Source of the DNA: an uncultured Eubacterium sp.
GTDB taxonomy: Bacteria > Bacillota > Clostridia > Peptostreptococcales > Anaerovoracaceae
Assembly: GCA_900543485.1 (NCBI GenBank)
Contig: UQRM01000001.1
Location: 1-64,000, forward strand
Direction of reading: 5' to 3'
Length of the DNA stretch: 64,000 nt
Shown here: positions 8,219 to 16,867 of the stretch, piece by piece
Layout of the letters: each line of letters starts with the position of its first letter
Numbering within the stretch: the first letter of the stretch is position 1
Notes under the pieces: model-generated
The model's input: the letters and a program-made list of their open reading frames with translations, nothing else
The model's database searches: none
What the model was told of the DNA's origin: nothing
Position numbers and translations under genes: made by a program

Positions 8219-9103
8219 CTATTTCAATTTACATTTTACCACACGGTCGCGGCCCGGTAAATCCTTAATTATCTCCGCAGGCGAATATTTTCCCGAATCC
8301 TTCAGCATTTTCCGCAGATCTTCCCCCTGATCGTGTCCGATCTCCATGAGAAGGAAGCCTTCCGGCTTCAGATGGTCAGCCGCCTCGTCGACGATCCTCC
8401 TGTAAAAGTCCAGGCCGTCTCTGCCTCCGTCCAACGCTGAGAGCGGTTCGTGATCCTTCACTTCTTCCTGGAGTATGGATATCATATTGGTCTTTATGTA
8501 AGGCGGATTGGAAACGATCATATCGAACCTGGCTCCTGCCAGCGGTCCGAACATATCGCCTGTCACGAACTTCACTCTGGCTCTCAGCTTTTTGGCGTTC
8601 CCCCTGGCTGTCTCCACTGCTTTTTCGCTCACATCGGAAGCTGTCACCCTGGTGTTTCCGCATATTTTAGCTATGGAAATACCGACGGCTCCACTGCCGC
8701 AGCACAAATCCAGCACGTCCCACTCTTTGCCGCCTTTCAGTTTTTCGAAAAAAGACAGCTTTTCTCTGGGCGTGCCCTGTATGGTCTTCGCCGCTTCGCT
8801 CACCAGCGTTTCCGTGTCCTGTCTGGGGATCAGCACGTCAGGATTGACGTTGAAGGAATATCCCATGAATTCCTGAACTCCTGTTATATGCTGCAGCGGG
8901 ATACGCGACGCCCGTTTCTCTATCAGCTCCATGTATTTCTGCTCTGTCTCAGGATCCACTTCTTCCTCCGCTTTCATGAACAGGCTCACCTTATCGGTCC
9001 CCGTAAGAAAACAGTACAGCTCCTGCGCGTCTATCTTCGGATCCATGCAGAATGCTTTCGCGAGCCGGTACTCGCCTTCTTTCACGAGTATTCTGGTCTT
9101 CAT
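8219..9103 (-). CDS. prmC: Peptide chain release factor N5-glutamine methyltransferase
   Basis: PrmC methylates the glutamine of the GGQ motif in release factors RF1 and RF2, using S-adenosylmethionine. The 294-residue protein has the N-terminal helical domain and then the class I methyltransferase fold: DVLDLCCGSGAVGISIA for cofactor binding and the diagnostic SNPPYIKTNM catalytic motif. Length is normal. GAGAGGAG precedes the ATG. It follows the DUF1385 gene by 17 bases; the order rho, DUF1385, prmC is a classic Clostridia arrangement, but the expected prfA does not follow here, and hydEGF is there instead. Confidence 0.95.
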   Translation of the reverse strand: MKTRILVKEGEYRLAKAFCMDPKIDAQELYCFLTGTDKVSLFMKAEEEVDPETEQKYMELIEKRASRIPLQHITGVQEFMGYSFNVNPDVLIPRQDTETLVSEAAKTIQGTPREKLSFFEKLKGGKEWDVLDLCCGSGAVGISIAKICGNTRVTASDVSEKAVETARGNAKKLRARVKFVTGDMFGPLAGARFDMIVSNPPYIKTNMISILQEEVKDHEPLSALDGGRDGLDFYRRIVDEAADHLKPEGFLLMEIGHDQGEDLRKMLKDSGKYSPAEIIKDLPGRDRVVKCKLK

Positions 9104-9120
9104 TCTTCTCCTCTCTGACT

Positions 9121-10173
9121 CTATATGAATCTTCTCTTTCTCAGCATCGATTTGGCTGTCGCCGGCTTTTCCGAATCGTCCGGGTCTGCCGGGCTTGCCG
9201 GTTCTGCCGGGCTTGCCGGTTCTGTCGGAGGCTTCTTCCCCTCGGCTTCCAGCACAGCGTTGATGGAGGCTATCGCCACCTCCAGCTGCTTGTCATCAGG
9301 TTCCTTAGTCGTTATCTTCTGCAAATACAATCCCGGTATGCTGAGGATCTTGACTACGAGGCTGTCTCCTTTCCCCGCCCACCGCAGCAGCTCATAAGAG
9401 AGTCCTGCGATGACAGGCAGCAGCAGCAGTCTGGAAATTATCCTGAGAGCCAGGTTAGGCCAGCCCAGCAGAAAATGCAGGGCGAAGGCGATGATGAACA
9501 CGAACATCAGGAAGCTGGTGCCGCACCGGGGATGGAGCGTCGGGAACTGCCTGCAATTCTCCGGCGTCAGCTCCAGCCCGCTTTCGTAGCAATGTATGGT
9601 CTTGTGTTCAGCTCCGTGGTACTGGAACACTCTCTTTATCTCACCCATAAAGGAAATAGCCCACACGTACAGCACGAACAGCAGTATCCTGAAAGCGCCT
9701 TCCGCGAAATTGAGCCAGAAAACACTGTCGGTAAACAGCTTCATCAGGCTCACCACACCAGTAGGCAGTATGATGAAAACTCCGACCGTGAATGCCAGCG
9801 CCAGCACTACCGACATATACATGAGTACATTCCACGCGCCTTTGCTCCCGAACTTGTCGTCCAGCCATTTCTCGAACCGGGTCTCTTCGTATTCCTCATC
9901 GTCTGCTTCCCCCAGCAGCTCGGCCGACTTCATCAACTGACCTGTCCCCATGATAAGAGAGCCGATAAAAGCGACGACGCCTCGTATCAGCGGCAGCTTC
10001 ATCCATTTCTTCTGCTGCTTTATATCCTCTGTTTCCACCTTTATGGTCCCGTCGGGGAGCCTGACTGCCAGAGCGCTCTTGGTCTCGCCCCGCATCATTA
10101 TCCCTTCCATCACGGCCTGGCCGCCCATTTTGGTGGGATTGATCCCTTTGCGAAAAATCTTGCTTAAATCCAT
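9121..10173 (-). CDS. DUF1385 family membrane protein
   Basis: A 350-residue integral membrane protein of the DUF1385 family (YqhQ-like). It opens with GGQAVMEGIMMRG, the family signature, and carries four or five hydrophobic segments and FQYHGAEHKTIHCYE, GRHPRCGTSF-like (LHPRCGTSFLMFV) motifs that could bind metal. The function is unknown. The last 50 residues are a hydrophilic tail with a repeated PASPAEPASPADP stretch, encoded by an 18-bp imperfect tandem repeat near 9178-9230, which the family normally lacks. One base separates the rho stop codon from this ATG, so the two are probably translationally coupled. Confidence 0.9.
   Translation of the reverse strand: MDLSKIFRKGINPTKMGGQAVMEGIMMRGETKSALAVRLPDGTIKVETEDIKQQKKWMKLPLIRGVVAFIGSLIMGTGQLMKSAELLGEADDEEYEETRFEKWLDDKFGSKGAWNVLMYMSVVLALAFTVGVFIILPTGVVSLMKLFTDSVFWLNFAEGAFRILLFVLYVWAISFMGEIKRVFQYHGAEHKTIHCYESGLELTPENCRQFPTLHPRCGTSFLMFVFIIAFALHFLLGWPNLALRIISRLLLLPVIAGLSYELLRWAGKGDSLVVKILSIPGLYLQKITTKEPDDKQLEVAIASINAVLEAEGKKPPTEPASPAEPASPADPDDSEKPATAKSMLRKRRFI
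9178..9230. repeat. 18-bp tandem repeat encoding a Pro/Ala-rich tail
   Basis: A unit close to CCGGGCTTGCCGGTTCTG is repeated about two and a half times inside the DUF1385 gene and encodes the PASPAE repeat in the C-terminal tail. Such repeats change copy number easily, so strains may differ here. Confidence 0.75.
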
Positions 10174-10174
10174 A

Positions 10175-11932
10175 CTACCCCTCTAATTTTATTTTCCTTA
10201 TCACTTCGATAAAAGTCTTGTTATCTTTCGTATGGGCCAGATTATCCAGGATCATCTCGGTAACTTCTCCGTTGTCCCTGTTCCCCAGCGCTCGCCGCAT
10301 ATACCATATGGCTTCCAGTTCATCCTGATCCATCAGCAGATCTTCCCTTCTGGTCCCTGATTTGCTCAGATTTATAGCCGGGAATATGCGTTTCTCGGAA
10401 AGCCGTCTGTCCAAATGCAGTTCCATGTTCCCTGTACCTTTGAATTCCTCAAATATAAGGTCATCCATGCGGCTTCCCGTCTCAACCAGCGCTGTCGCCA
10501 GTATGGTGATGCTTCCTCCCTCTTCCAGCTTCCTCGCCGCTCCGAAGAACTTTTTCGGCTTGTGGAGTGCTCCCGGATCGAAGCCGCCTGACAGGGTCTT
10601 TCCTGAAGGAGGTACTACCAGGTTGTAAGCCCGCGCCAGCCTGGTTATGCTGTCCATCAGTATGATCACATCTTTTCCGTGCTCCGCTAACCTCTGGGCC
10701 CGCGCCAGGACCATCTCCGCCACCTTCACGTGATGCTGAGGCATTTCGTCGAATGTGGAATAGATGACCTCGCCATTGCCCTTGAGGCTCCGCTTCATAT
10801 CGGTCACTTCTTCGGGACGCTCATCCACCAGCAATATTATCATTTCCACGTCAGGATAATTCTTCTCTATGCTTCCGGCGATTTTCTTCAGCAGCACCGT
10901 CTTTCCCGCTTTAGGCGGCGCGACGATGAGGCCTCTCTGGCCTTTCCCGATAGGCGCCACCAGATCTATGAGCCTGAGGGAAAGCTCCCGGCCGTCCTCC
11001 AGTTTGAATCTCTCGTTGGGGAATATAGGGGTAAGGGAATCGAAATCCGGTCTGGTGATCGCCTTGCCCGGCTCGTCTCCGTTGACCGTCACCACGTAAA
11101 GCAACGCGCCGAACTTATCGCCATCGTTAGGGTGACGACATATACCCCGCACCTTGTCTCCCGTCTTGAGGTTGAATCTCCTTATCTGAGCCGGCGCTAC
11201 ATATATATCCTTGTCGCTGGTGAGAAAATTGTGGAATCTGAGGAATCCAAACCCTCCGTCGGCCAGCTCCAGGATACCTTCCACCTCGAACCTGTCGCTT
11301 CTGTCAGGCGCAGGCTTCTTCTGCCGTTCGCCTCTCTGTCGCCTGTCCCTGTTTTCTCGGTTTTCTTTGCTCCCTCTGCCTTCGGTATTTTCCGCGTCGT
11401 TCTCCGGAGCGTTCTCCTTATCCATGCTTTCCCCATCGACACGTGTTCTCAGTCCGGCACCTTCATTTTCGCTTTCATCGACCGCTCCCTGTCCGGCACC
11501 CCCGGCATTTTCATCGGTTTCATCTCCTGCGGCCACCACAGGCATCGGTTTTCTGGTCTTCCTCATGGACTTCACTACCCTGGCCTTGTTTTCCCGCACC
11601 CTGTTGCTTTCCTTCTTTCCCCTGCCGTTTCTTCCTCCGGCTCCGCCGGCATCATTGCTCCCTGTCCCGGCGTTATCCACAGACTCCTTGCCTTCCATTC
11701 CTCCGGTCTTTTCCATGGCTCCGGCTTCTTCCGGTCCCTTTGATGCGGCCCCGGTATTTTCGGCAGCTTCGGTCTTCGCGGCTCCCTGCGGTTCTTCATC
11801 CTTCATCAGGGCCTTCACCAGCTCGGCCTTTCTCATTTTCTGGTAATTTTTCAACCCAAACGTCTTCGCGATCTCTCTAAGCTCAGCGACTTTCTTTTCT
11901 TTGAGAGCCGCCTCATCCATCGTTTTCCACAT
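10175..11932 (-). CDS. rho: Transcription termination factor Rho with long N-terminal insertion
   Basis: Rho is the hexameric RNA-dependent ATPase that ends transcription of untranslated RNA. Residues 1-46 form the N-terminal helix bundle ([18 protein letters not shown]), residues from about 213 the RNA-binding cold-shock fold ([19 protein letters not shown]), and the C-terminal half the motor: Walker [31 protein letters not shown] and the R-loop region. Residues 48-212 are an insertion rich in Gly, Glu, Asn, Lys and Arg, with no visible fold, making the protein 585 residues instead of about 420. Comparable insertions in other Rho proteins bind RNA and can phase separate or behave like prions. 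First gene of rho-DUF1385-prmC. Confidence 0.96.
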   Translation of the reverse strand: MWKTMDEAALKEKKVAELREIAKTFGLKNYQKMRKAELVKALMKDEEPQGAAKTEAAENTGAASKGPEEAGAMEKTGGMEGKESVDNAGTGSNDAGGAGGRNGRGKKESNRVRENKARVVKSMRKTRKPMPVVAAGDETDENAGGAGQGAVDESENEGAGLRTRVDGESMDKENAPENDAENTEGRGSKENRENRDRRQRGERQKKPAPDRSDRFEVEGILELADGGFGFLRFHNFLTSDKDIYVAPAQIRRFNLKTGDKVRGICRHPNDGDKFGALLYVVTVNGDEPGKAITRPDFDSLTPIFPNERFKLEDGRELSLRLIDLVAPIGKGQRGLIVAPPKAGKTVLLKKIAGSIEKNYPDVEMIILLVDERPEEVTDMKRSLKGNGEVIYSTFDEMPQHHVKVAEMVLARAQRLAEHGKDVIILMDSITRLARAYNLVVPPSGKTLSGGFDPGALHKPKKFFGAARKLEEGGSITILATALVETGSRMDDLIFEEFKGTGNMELHLDRRLSEKRIFPAINLSKSGTRREDLLMDQDELEAIWYMRRALGNRDNGEVTEMILDNLAHTKDNKTFIEVIRKIKLEG

Positions 11933-12116
11933 AAATGTGAACCCTTTCTGTTTAAAAATTTTAAAATCTTACGGAAACAAATAGAAAAGGACAAAGTCAT
12001 CTCCACCTATACCCCTGGGACGGCAGACTTCGCCTATATTCCGGGAATGCCACGGCGGCGTTCCCATCATAATAACAAAACTCTTATAGATCAGGTTTCT
12101 ATATAAATTTTACTAC
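11933..12116 (-). promoter_or_regulatory. Structured rho leader RNA
   Basis: About 180 bases lie between the predicted rho promoter and the rho ATG. On the minus strand they contain a hairpin with arms GGGAA.GCC and GGC.TTCCC (12064-12042). They also hold two related segments in tandem, each beginning TATAGGYGRAG and ending GTCC (within about 11990-12040). A 33-codon open frame starting at 12070 (MMGTPPWHSRN...) lacks a ribosome binding site. Rho is autoregulated through its leader in other bacteria, so an autoregulatory role is plausible but unproven. Confidence 0.45.
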
Positions 12117-12122
12117 AGCTAT

Positions 12123-12151
12123 AATATACACCGATTTTTATACCTGCACAA
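12123..12151 (-). promoter_or_regulatory. Sigma-A type promoter of rho
   Basis: On the minus strand TTGTGC (12151-12146) and TATATT (12128-12123) are 17 bases apart, with the start about 185 bases upstream of rho. It shares the TTGTGC box with the rpmE promoter. Sequence prediction only. Confidence 0.5.
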
Positions 12152-12280
12152 TATCAGGTTTTTATTTTTTGAAGAAATTCTCAATTCGCCATCGAAGGCC
12201 GCAGACAGATGAAACGGCGCGCGCCTGGGCAGCCGCTCCCGGAAAACCGGAAATCCGGCAGATGACATCGGCCGCACCAC

Positions 12281-12312
12281 AACAAAAGACCCGCATGAAG
12301 CATACGGGTCTT
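12281..12312 (-). terminator. Rho-independent terminator of hbd
   Basis: AAGACCCGCAT (12286-12296) pairs with ATACGGGTCTT (12302-12312), one mismatch, around a 5-base loop. On the minus strand TTTTGTTGT follows. It lies 15 bases past the hbd stop codon. Confidence 0.8.
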
Positions 12313-12326
12313 CTGAGTATGTCCTT

Positions 12327-13175
12327 TTATTTGTTGTAATTGTAGAAACCTTCTCCTGTCTTTCTTCCCAGCTTGTTGGCTCTTACCATCTTTCTGAGGA
12401 GAGGATGAGGTCTGTACTTGGTGTCGCCGTACTCTCTGTAGAGAGTTTCCATGATGGCCAGGCAAACGTCCAATCCAACCAGGTCGCCCAGTGCGAGAGG
12501 TCCCATCGGATGGTTCGCGCCAAGCTGCATAGCTGTGTCGATACCTTCAGCATCAGCAACCCCGTCAGCCAGGATTCCGATACCTTCGTTTATCATAGGG
12601 ATGAGGATCCTGTTTACTACGAATCCCGGAGCCTCGGCAACGTCTACAGGAGTCTTGCCAAGCTTTCTCGTCAGATCGAGGATAGTCTCTCTCGTCTCGT
12701 CGGAAGTAGTGAGTCCCTTAACGATCTCAACCAGTTTCATTGCAGGAACAGGATTGAAGAAGTGCATTCCGATGATCTTGTCAGGTCTGTTGGTAGCCGC
12801 AGCGATCTCTGTGATGGAAAGTGCCGAAGTATTGGTAGCGATTATCGTCTCAGGCTTGCAAAGCTCATCCAGCTCCTGGAAAAGAGCTTTCTTCGCCTCC
12901 ATGTCTTCAGTGGCGGCCTCGATGATGAGGTCTGCGTCTTTTACAACGGAGATGTCAGTCGAACCAGTTATCCTGCTCATTACATCAGCCTTGTCAGCCT
13001 CTGTGATCTTTTCCTTCTTGATAAGTCTGTCAAGATTCTTCTCAACTGTCGCAAGACCTCTGTCTACGGAAGTCTGTCTCCTTGCTCTCATCACTACATT
13101 GTATCCATTCTGAGCCAAAACCTGAATGATGCCGGCTCCCATTGTACCTGTTCCCAGTACACCAACTGTCTTCAT
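12327..13175 (-). CDS. hbd: 3-hydroxybutyryl-CoA dehydrogenase
   Basis: This enzyme reduces acetoacetyl-CoA to 3-hydroxybutyryl-CoA with NAD(P)H in butyrate formation, or runs in reverse. The 282-residue protein has the N-terminal Rossmann motif [12 protein letters not shown], the catalytic region [18 protein letters not shown] containing the active-site histidine, and the helical C-terminal domain beginning [15 protein letters not shown] and ending [13 protein letters not shown]. It is full length. AAGGAGG lies 9 bases upstream. It stands alone, with its own terminator; thiolase, crotonase and acyl-CoA dehydrogenase genes are not beside it, as they often are in butyrate clusters. Confidence 0.95.
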   Translation of the reverse strand: MKTVGVLGTGTMGAGIIQVLAQNGYNVVMRARRQTSVDRGLATVEKNLDRLIKKEKITEADKADVMSRITGSTDISVVKDADLIIEAATEDMEAKKALFQELDELCKPETIIATNTSALSITEIAAATNRPDKIIGMHFFNPVPAMKLVEIVKGLTTSDETRETILDLTRKLGKTPVDVAEAPGFVVNRILIPMINEGIGILADGVADAEGIDTAMQLGANHPMGPLALGDLVGLDVCLAIMETLYREYGDTKYRPHPLLRKMVRANKLGRKTGEGFYNYNK

Positions 13176-13456
13176 GTTATTTTCCTCCTTATAACAAACT
13201 TACTAACAGTACCATTGTAAACGTTTTTGTCCGAAGATACCAGTATTTTTATCATTCTTTTTGCGTTTCTTTTTTGATTTTTATGCCTGCGGCCAGCCTC
13301 GCCTCCTGCTGCCGGAGCTTTGGGGAAAATCGCCTCCCTCATTCACTCCCCGGATCGCCTGCCCGTTTGGCCGTCTGTTCGGCTGTCCATTCGGCTCTCC
13401 ACTTGTCCGGCTGCTCTGCCATTCCTCTGCTGCCTTGGTTTCAAACATGCCTGCCG

Positions 13457-13699
13457 GATATCGCGAGTGAGACATAAAAGGGCAGCCACGATAAAAATCT
13501 GTTGTTTTCCGGGCCTGCCACCAGTGGAAATATCGCAGGATATCCCTTTTGCTTCGTCTGCGATATTTTTTTGACATATTCAGGGAAAAATTATCGCGAA
13601 CACCTTCGCTTCATACCAGTCGCGATATTCTACTGTTTTGAAACGTTAAAATATGGCCGTTTTTATCGTTAAACCGATATAAAAGCGACCGTCGCGATA
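13457..13699. repeat. Array C: four spaced inverted pairs of TATCGC / GCGATA
   Basis: In the 769-base gap between hbd and the secreted-protein gene, arms TATCGCGA (13459), TATCGCAG (13531), TATCGCGA (13592) and TATCGTTA (13664) face partners ending at 13493, 13565, 13627 and 13699. Outer lengths are 35, 35, 36 and 36. Pair 2 (AAATATCGCAG with CTGCGATATTT) and pair 3 (TATCGCGA with TCGCGATA) differ at two inner stem positions but both remain complementary. Loops are unrelated. From 13250 to 13450 there is a C/T-rich stretch with imperfect repeats of TCGGCTGTCC type and no credible gene. Confidence 0.8.
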
Positions 13700-13871
13700 A
13701 TCGCCCCCTGGGGGCGCCCAACACATGCCTGCTTTTGGTCTGCCACCGCACCATCACCCTGATGCCCCTGATCAACTGCGTCGCAGATTCAGGAAAAATT
13801 ACTGTTTTTCGCTCTATTTTCGCAGCTCACGTCATTATATGAAAAAAATGGTTTTGTCTTCCGCGATTTCA

Positions 13872-13900
13872 TTGTGATCGAAGCCGGTCTTCAATAAAAT
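13872..13900 (+). promoter_or_regulatory. Promoter of the small secreted protein gene
   Basis: TTGTGA (13872-13877) and TAAAAT (13895-13900) are 17 bases apart, 44 bases upstream of the ATG at 13945. Sequence prediction only. Confidence 0.5.
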
Positions 13901-13944
13901 TGCGTCACAAATTATCACAATTTTCATTTAAAAAGGAGAGAAAA

Positions 13945-14406
13945 ATGAAGAAAAAATTATTATCATTCGCGCTGGCAGCCGCAATGATGCTGTCCATGCC
14001 TACAGCGCTGTTCGCCGCGGAAACCTCCACAGCTGAACCGATAAACAATCCAGGGACATGCACCGATGGCGCAGAGATCTCGCCGATGTCGACGACATCC
14101 GTTTCTGCGGGAGCCTCGAGGATTAGCAGCACAAAGGGAAGTGTATCGGCTAGTGCAAGTTTTAACACAAAAGCTACTAAAGCTACTTGCACAATCATTC
14201 TTCAAGAAAAATATAATGGTTCTTGGCAAACTGCGACAGGAATTCCTGTTTTTTCTTATGTAAAAACGACAAAAAATGTATATTCAATATCTGCCTCTAA
14301 AACATTTACACTGAAAAGCGGGAAAGTTTATCGAGCTAAAATAGTAATTTCTGATACAAATTCGGGTGGAACATATTACAGAACAAGCTACACTGGCGCT
14401 TTCTAA
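13945..14406 (+). CDS. Small secreted protein of unknown function
   Basis: The 153-residue product begins with a clear signal peptide (MKKKLLSFALAAAMMLSMPTALFA, cleavage expected after the AFAA-like site near residue 25), then a short linker and a beta-strand-rich domain of about 90 residues ending TYYRTSYTGAF. It resembles small exported proteins of Clostridia that lie beside signalling genes; no function is known. The ATG at 13945 is preceded by AAGGAG. The 5' half is GC-rich like its neighbours, while from about 14150 the gene turns distinctly A/T-rich, suggesting the mature domain came from another source. Its end overlaps the converging anti-sigma gene by 4 bases. Confidence 0.75.
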   Translation: MKKKLLSFALAAAMMLSMPTALFAAETSTAEPINNPGTCTDGAEISPMSTTSVSAGASRISSTKGSVSASASFNTKATKATCTIILQEKYNGSWQTATGIPVFSYVKTTKNVYSISASKTFTLKSGKVYRAKIVISDTNSGGTYYRTSYTGAF

Positions 14407-15185
14407 TCGTTTATGTTTTCAACAATTTTTACTATTTCTGACACCTCTAAAGTCGTCCAGATATATATAACACTGCCATCATCCAGCGGTATGATGGCAT
14501 TATTAATTTCAGGACTTTCAAAAATATATATTATTCCTTTATTGCTACTAATTTCTTTGTCGCTATCATAAATTTGTGTATATTCTATGTTTTCATGTTG
14601 AATCTGCTGTTGTAACGTAATATCATCGTCATCATTTTTAAATAAATACTCTACCGTTTGCGTGTTCCCTACATCGCTTATCGTAAGTTTGGAAAACTTA
14701 TACCCCTCTGTTATGTATTCCGGCACAATAAGCTGCGGTATTGTTGCTTTCACGGCTGCCACTTCATCCCAATCAGTTATCTCCCAGCTCTGCTCGCTGT
14801 CGCTCCCCCAACCGCCATCTTCGATAACGACGCCGTCTTCTGTTACGATCTCCTCCTTGGCTTTCTTGTCTGCGTCGACGTCGGTGGTGAAATTTTCAAA
14901 AGCAAAGACTGTTGCTGCCACGACGAGCATCAGCAGTGCGGCAGCGGCAGTCAGGCGGCGCAGCATGCGACGCTGTCCGGCGCGCTGCTCTTTATCCACG
15001 GCGGATCTCAATTCTTCAGGGGTAAGGGACCCTGTATGGTAGTGCTTCAGCTCCTCGTCGGTGGCATCGGAAATTATCTCGCCTATAGTCCGTTCCTGCC
15101 GGCCATTGTCACGGCTGTCTGTTCTTTCCTCTTCAGCTATGGATCTCATGTCTTCAGGCCTGTTGCCGTTATTCGTTCCATTCAT
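14403..15185 (-). CDS. Probable membrane-anchored anti-sigma factor
   Basis: A 260-residue protein with a charged cytosolic N-terminal region (about 95 residues), one membrane segment (RLTAAAALLMLVVAATVFAF, near residues 78-97) and an acidic extracytoplasmic domain with DUF4367-like character (LIVPEYITEGYKFSKLTI, SPEINNAIIPLDDGSVIYIW). This layout fits anti-sigma factors that hold an ECF-like sigma factor at the membrane. Its start overlaps the end of the sigma factor gene by 17 bases, which supports translational coupling and direct partnership. The signal it senses is unknown; the adjacent secreted protein is a candidate ligand, by inference only. Confidence 0.7.
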   Translation of the reverse strand: MNGTNNGNRPEDMRSIAEEERTDSRDNGRQERTIGEIISDATDEELKHYHTGSLTPEELRSAVDKEQRAGQRRMLRRLTAAAALLMLVVAATVFAFENFTTDVDADKKAKEEIVTEDGVVIEDGGWGSDSEQSWEITDWDEVAAVKATIPQLIVPEYITEGYKFSKLTISDVGNTQTVEYLFKNDDDDITLQQQIQHENIEYTQIYDSDKEISSNKGIIYIFESPEINNAIIPLDDGSVIYIWTTLEVSEIVKIVENIND

Positions 15186-15735
15186 CGCTATCTTCCTTCC
15201 CGAGAATTTCTAAATAACTGTCCTTGAGCCGTTTGAGGCTTCTCCTGTAAATGCTTTTCTCCGTATTGACGTTGATATTGAGTATCTCCGCTATCTCGGC
15301 ATGCTTGTATCCTCCCCAGAACCTCATGCGGAGCACTCTCCTGCTGATATCCGGCAAACCGTTTATCATCGCGCTGACCATGTCCCTCCGCTCAGCGTCC
15401 TGAAGTATTTTCTCAACCGTGATCTCATCCACCAGGGTATCGAAAATATCCAGCTCTCCGGCTTCGGTCTTTACCAGATTGGAAATCTCCTTGCGCTTAG
15501 CGCGCTTGCTGAAATACTTGCTCGCTCTGTTAGCTGCGATCGTCTTCAACCATGGCATCATCTTCTCCGGACTGCTGAGTGTGTGCAGCCCTCTGAAAGC
15601 ATCGATGAATACCTCCATCGCCACATCCTCCACATCATTTTCATCGACACCCATTATCTTCATCAGCCGCATCACATACGGGAACAGCCCGCAAAGACGC
15701 TCCAAAACTACTTCCTGTTCCAATACTTTATCCAT
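15169..15735 (-). CDS. RNA polymerase sigma factor, ECF type (sigma-70 family)
   Basis: A 188-residue sigma factor. Region 2 includes DVAMEVFIDAFRGLHTL and MPWLKTIAANRASKYF; region 4 has the helix-turn-helix MVSAMINGLPDISRRVLRMRFWGGYKHAEIAEILNINVN-type pattern followed by KSIYRRSLKRLK. It should recruit RNA polymerase to a small regulon under control of the membrane protein encoded next. Its ATG at 15735 shares its A with the TAA stop of the upstream XRE gene (TAATG), so XRE, sigma and anti-sigma are one operon. GGAG of that junction serves as ribosome binding site. Confidence 0.88.
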   Translation of the reverse strand: MDKVLEQEVVLERLCGLFPYVMRLMKIMGVDENDVEDVAMEVFIDAFRGLHTLSSPEKMMPWLKTIAANRASKYFSKRAKRKEISNLVKTEAGELDIFDTLVDEITVEKILQDAERRDMVSAMINGLPDISRRVLRMRFWGGYKHAEIAEILNINVNTEKSIYRRSLKRLKDSYLEILGKEDSDEWNE

Positions 15736-16103
15736 TACTCCTTATTCACAATACTTTCCACATAAAGCCGCGCTATCTGCTCCATACAGTCAAGCTGCCT
15801 GACTGAGCACACGCTCAATGAGCCGATGATATTTTCGCTCAGCTTCCTCTTCTTTTCATCGCCAGGTATTTCGGCTCCATTCCCTTCTATTATGAAATCC
15901 GCGCTCACGCCCAGCACTTGCATAAGCTTATAAAGATTTTTCAGCGATACGCCTTTATCGCCATATTCTATATCAGCGATGAACTTTCCAGTTACGGAAA
16001 GATACCCTGCCAGTTCATTTCTCGACATATTCAACGCTTCTCTCCTGGCCCGTATCCTGGCGCCCATTTCCCTTTTGTTTATTTCCTTAAGTTCCCTGCT
16101 CAT
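15735..16103 (-). CDS. XRE-family helix-turn-helix regulator
   Basis: A 122-residue cytosolic protein with a Cro/CI-type DNA-binding domain at about residues 14-70 (RIRARREALNMSRNELAGYLSVTGKFIADIEYG) and a helical C-terminal part of unknown role. It is first in an operon with the sigma and anti-sigma genes and probably controls them; the inverted repeat at 16116-16144 just upstream is a likely operator. Nothing indicates its signal. Confidence 0.82.
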   Translation of the reverse strand: MSRELKEINKREMGARIRARREALNMSRNELAGYLSVTGKFIADIEYGDKGVSLKNLYKLMQVLGVSADFIIEGNGAEIPGDEKKRKLSENIIGSLSVCSVRQLDCMEQIARLYVESIVNKE

Positions 16104-16426
16104 ATCGTTTTCCCTCTATAAGTTAGCTTATTTGCTTCTTATAGTTTAATATTCCCGGTATGTCAGAGTTTTAAACCACGAGAGGGTTAAATATGAACTT
16201 TCAGGGGGAAGTCGGGCAAAAAGCGTCGCCTACATATTTTTTCGATTTTTTACGCCGGATCTGCAACTTTTAATGAGCCTTTCGCCTCTTTATTATATAT
16301 GACACGACCGCCGCAGTGTAATATATCGACATTCTCATCGCTGCGCCGCGAGCACTTCACTCATCCCGCTTCGTGGTGCCGCCCGCGGTATCGATCATGG
16401 ATTTTCACGATTTACGGAGGAACGAC
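16104..16426. promoter_or_regulatory. Divergent control region between XRE operons
   Basis: This 323-base gap separates a leftward XRE-sigma operon from rightward XRE genes. Just upstream of the leftward start, CTATAAG (16116-16122) and CTTATAG (16138-16144) form an inverted repeat, with a third half-site, CTTAT, between them (inside ATAAG-TTAG-CTTAT): a plausible XRE operator. A TATTATAT box at about 16289-16296 could serve the rightward genes. No gene is visible. Confidence 0.5.
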
Positions 16427-16867
16427 ATGCATATTCAGGAACATAAAGAGCGTCGCAGGCTTTATCAGGCCCATAAGTACATCGCCGGCAACATACGTCT
16501 GCTGAGATGTGTCAACGGTCTTAATCAGGATCAGGTGGCTGTAAAACTCAATATGTCCAGATCCAGCTACAGCAGCCTGGAAGGCGGGAGCCGCATCCCG
16601 GATATCGTCACACTGTACGAGATCTCCCAGCTATACGACATAAGCCTGGATTATCTGCTTTCCTTTGACATTTCCCAGCATGTGCTTTCCCTCATAAAAC
16701 GCGGAGCCTGCGAAACGGATGCCCATACCTTTCTGGAAAACTATCTGAGCCTTTCTCACGCCGGTCGCGAGCACATAAAGGCAAAAATAGAACAGCTGGC
16801 GATCCGCGACAAAAGCTTTAACAGATTTCCATGGAATTACGAAAGCGGGAGCGGCCAATGGGATTGA
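16427..16867 (+). CDS. XRE-family helix-turn-helix regulator
   Basis: A 146-residue protein with an N-terminal Cro/CI-type domain (LLRCVNGLNQDQVAVKLN followed by MSRSSYSSLEGGSRIPD) and a C-terminal helical region (SLSHAGREHIKAKIEQLA) typical of Firmicutes regulators. The ATG at 16427 is chosen because GGAGG lies 6 bases upstream; longer in-frame versions start without one. The end overlaps the next regulator gene by 10 bases, so the two are probably co-transcribed and may form a heteromeric or paralogous pair. Confidence 0.8.
   Translation: MHIQEHKERRRLYQAHKYIAGNIRLLRCVNGLNQDQVAVKLNMSRSSYSSLEGGSRIPDIVTLYEISQLYDISLDYLLSFDISQHVLSLIKRGACETDAHTFLENYLSLSHAGREHIKAKIEQLAIRDKSFNRFPWNYESGSGQWD

Noticed and set aside
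12065..12070. 33-codon frame in the rho leader as a real gene
   Set aside because: No ribosome binding site before either ATG; described only as part of the leader.
13281..13577. Minus-strand open frame of 98 residues in the gap before hbd
   Set aside because: It runs through array C and a C/T-rich repeat stretch, has no ribosome binding site and no recognisable domain.
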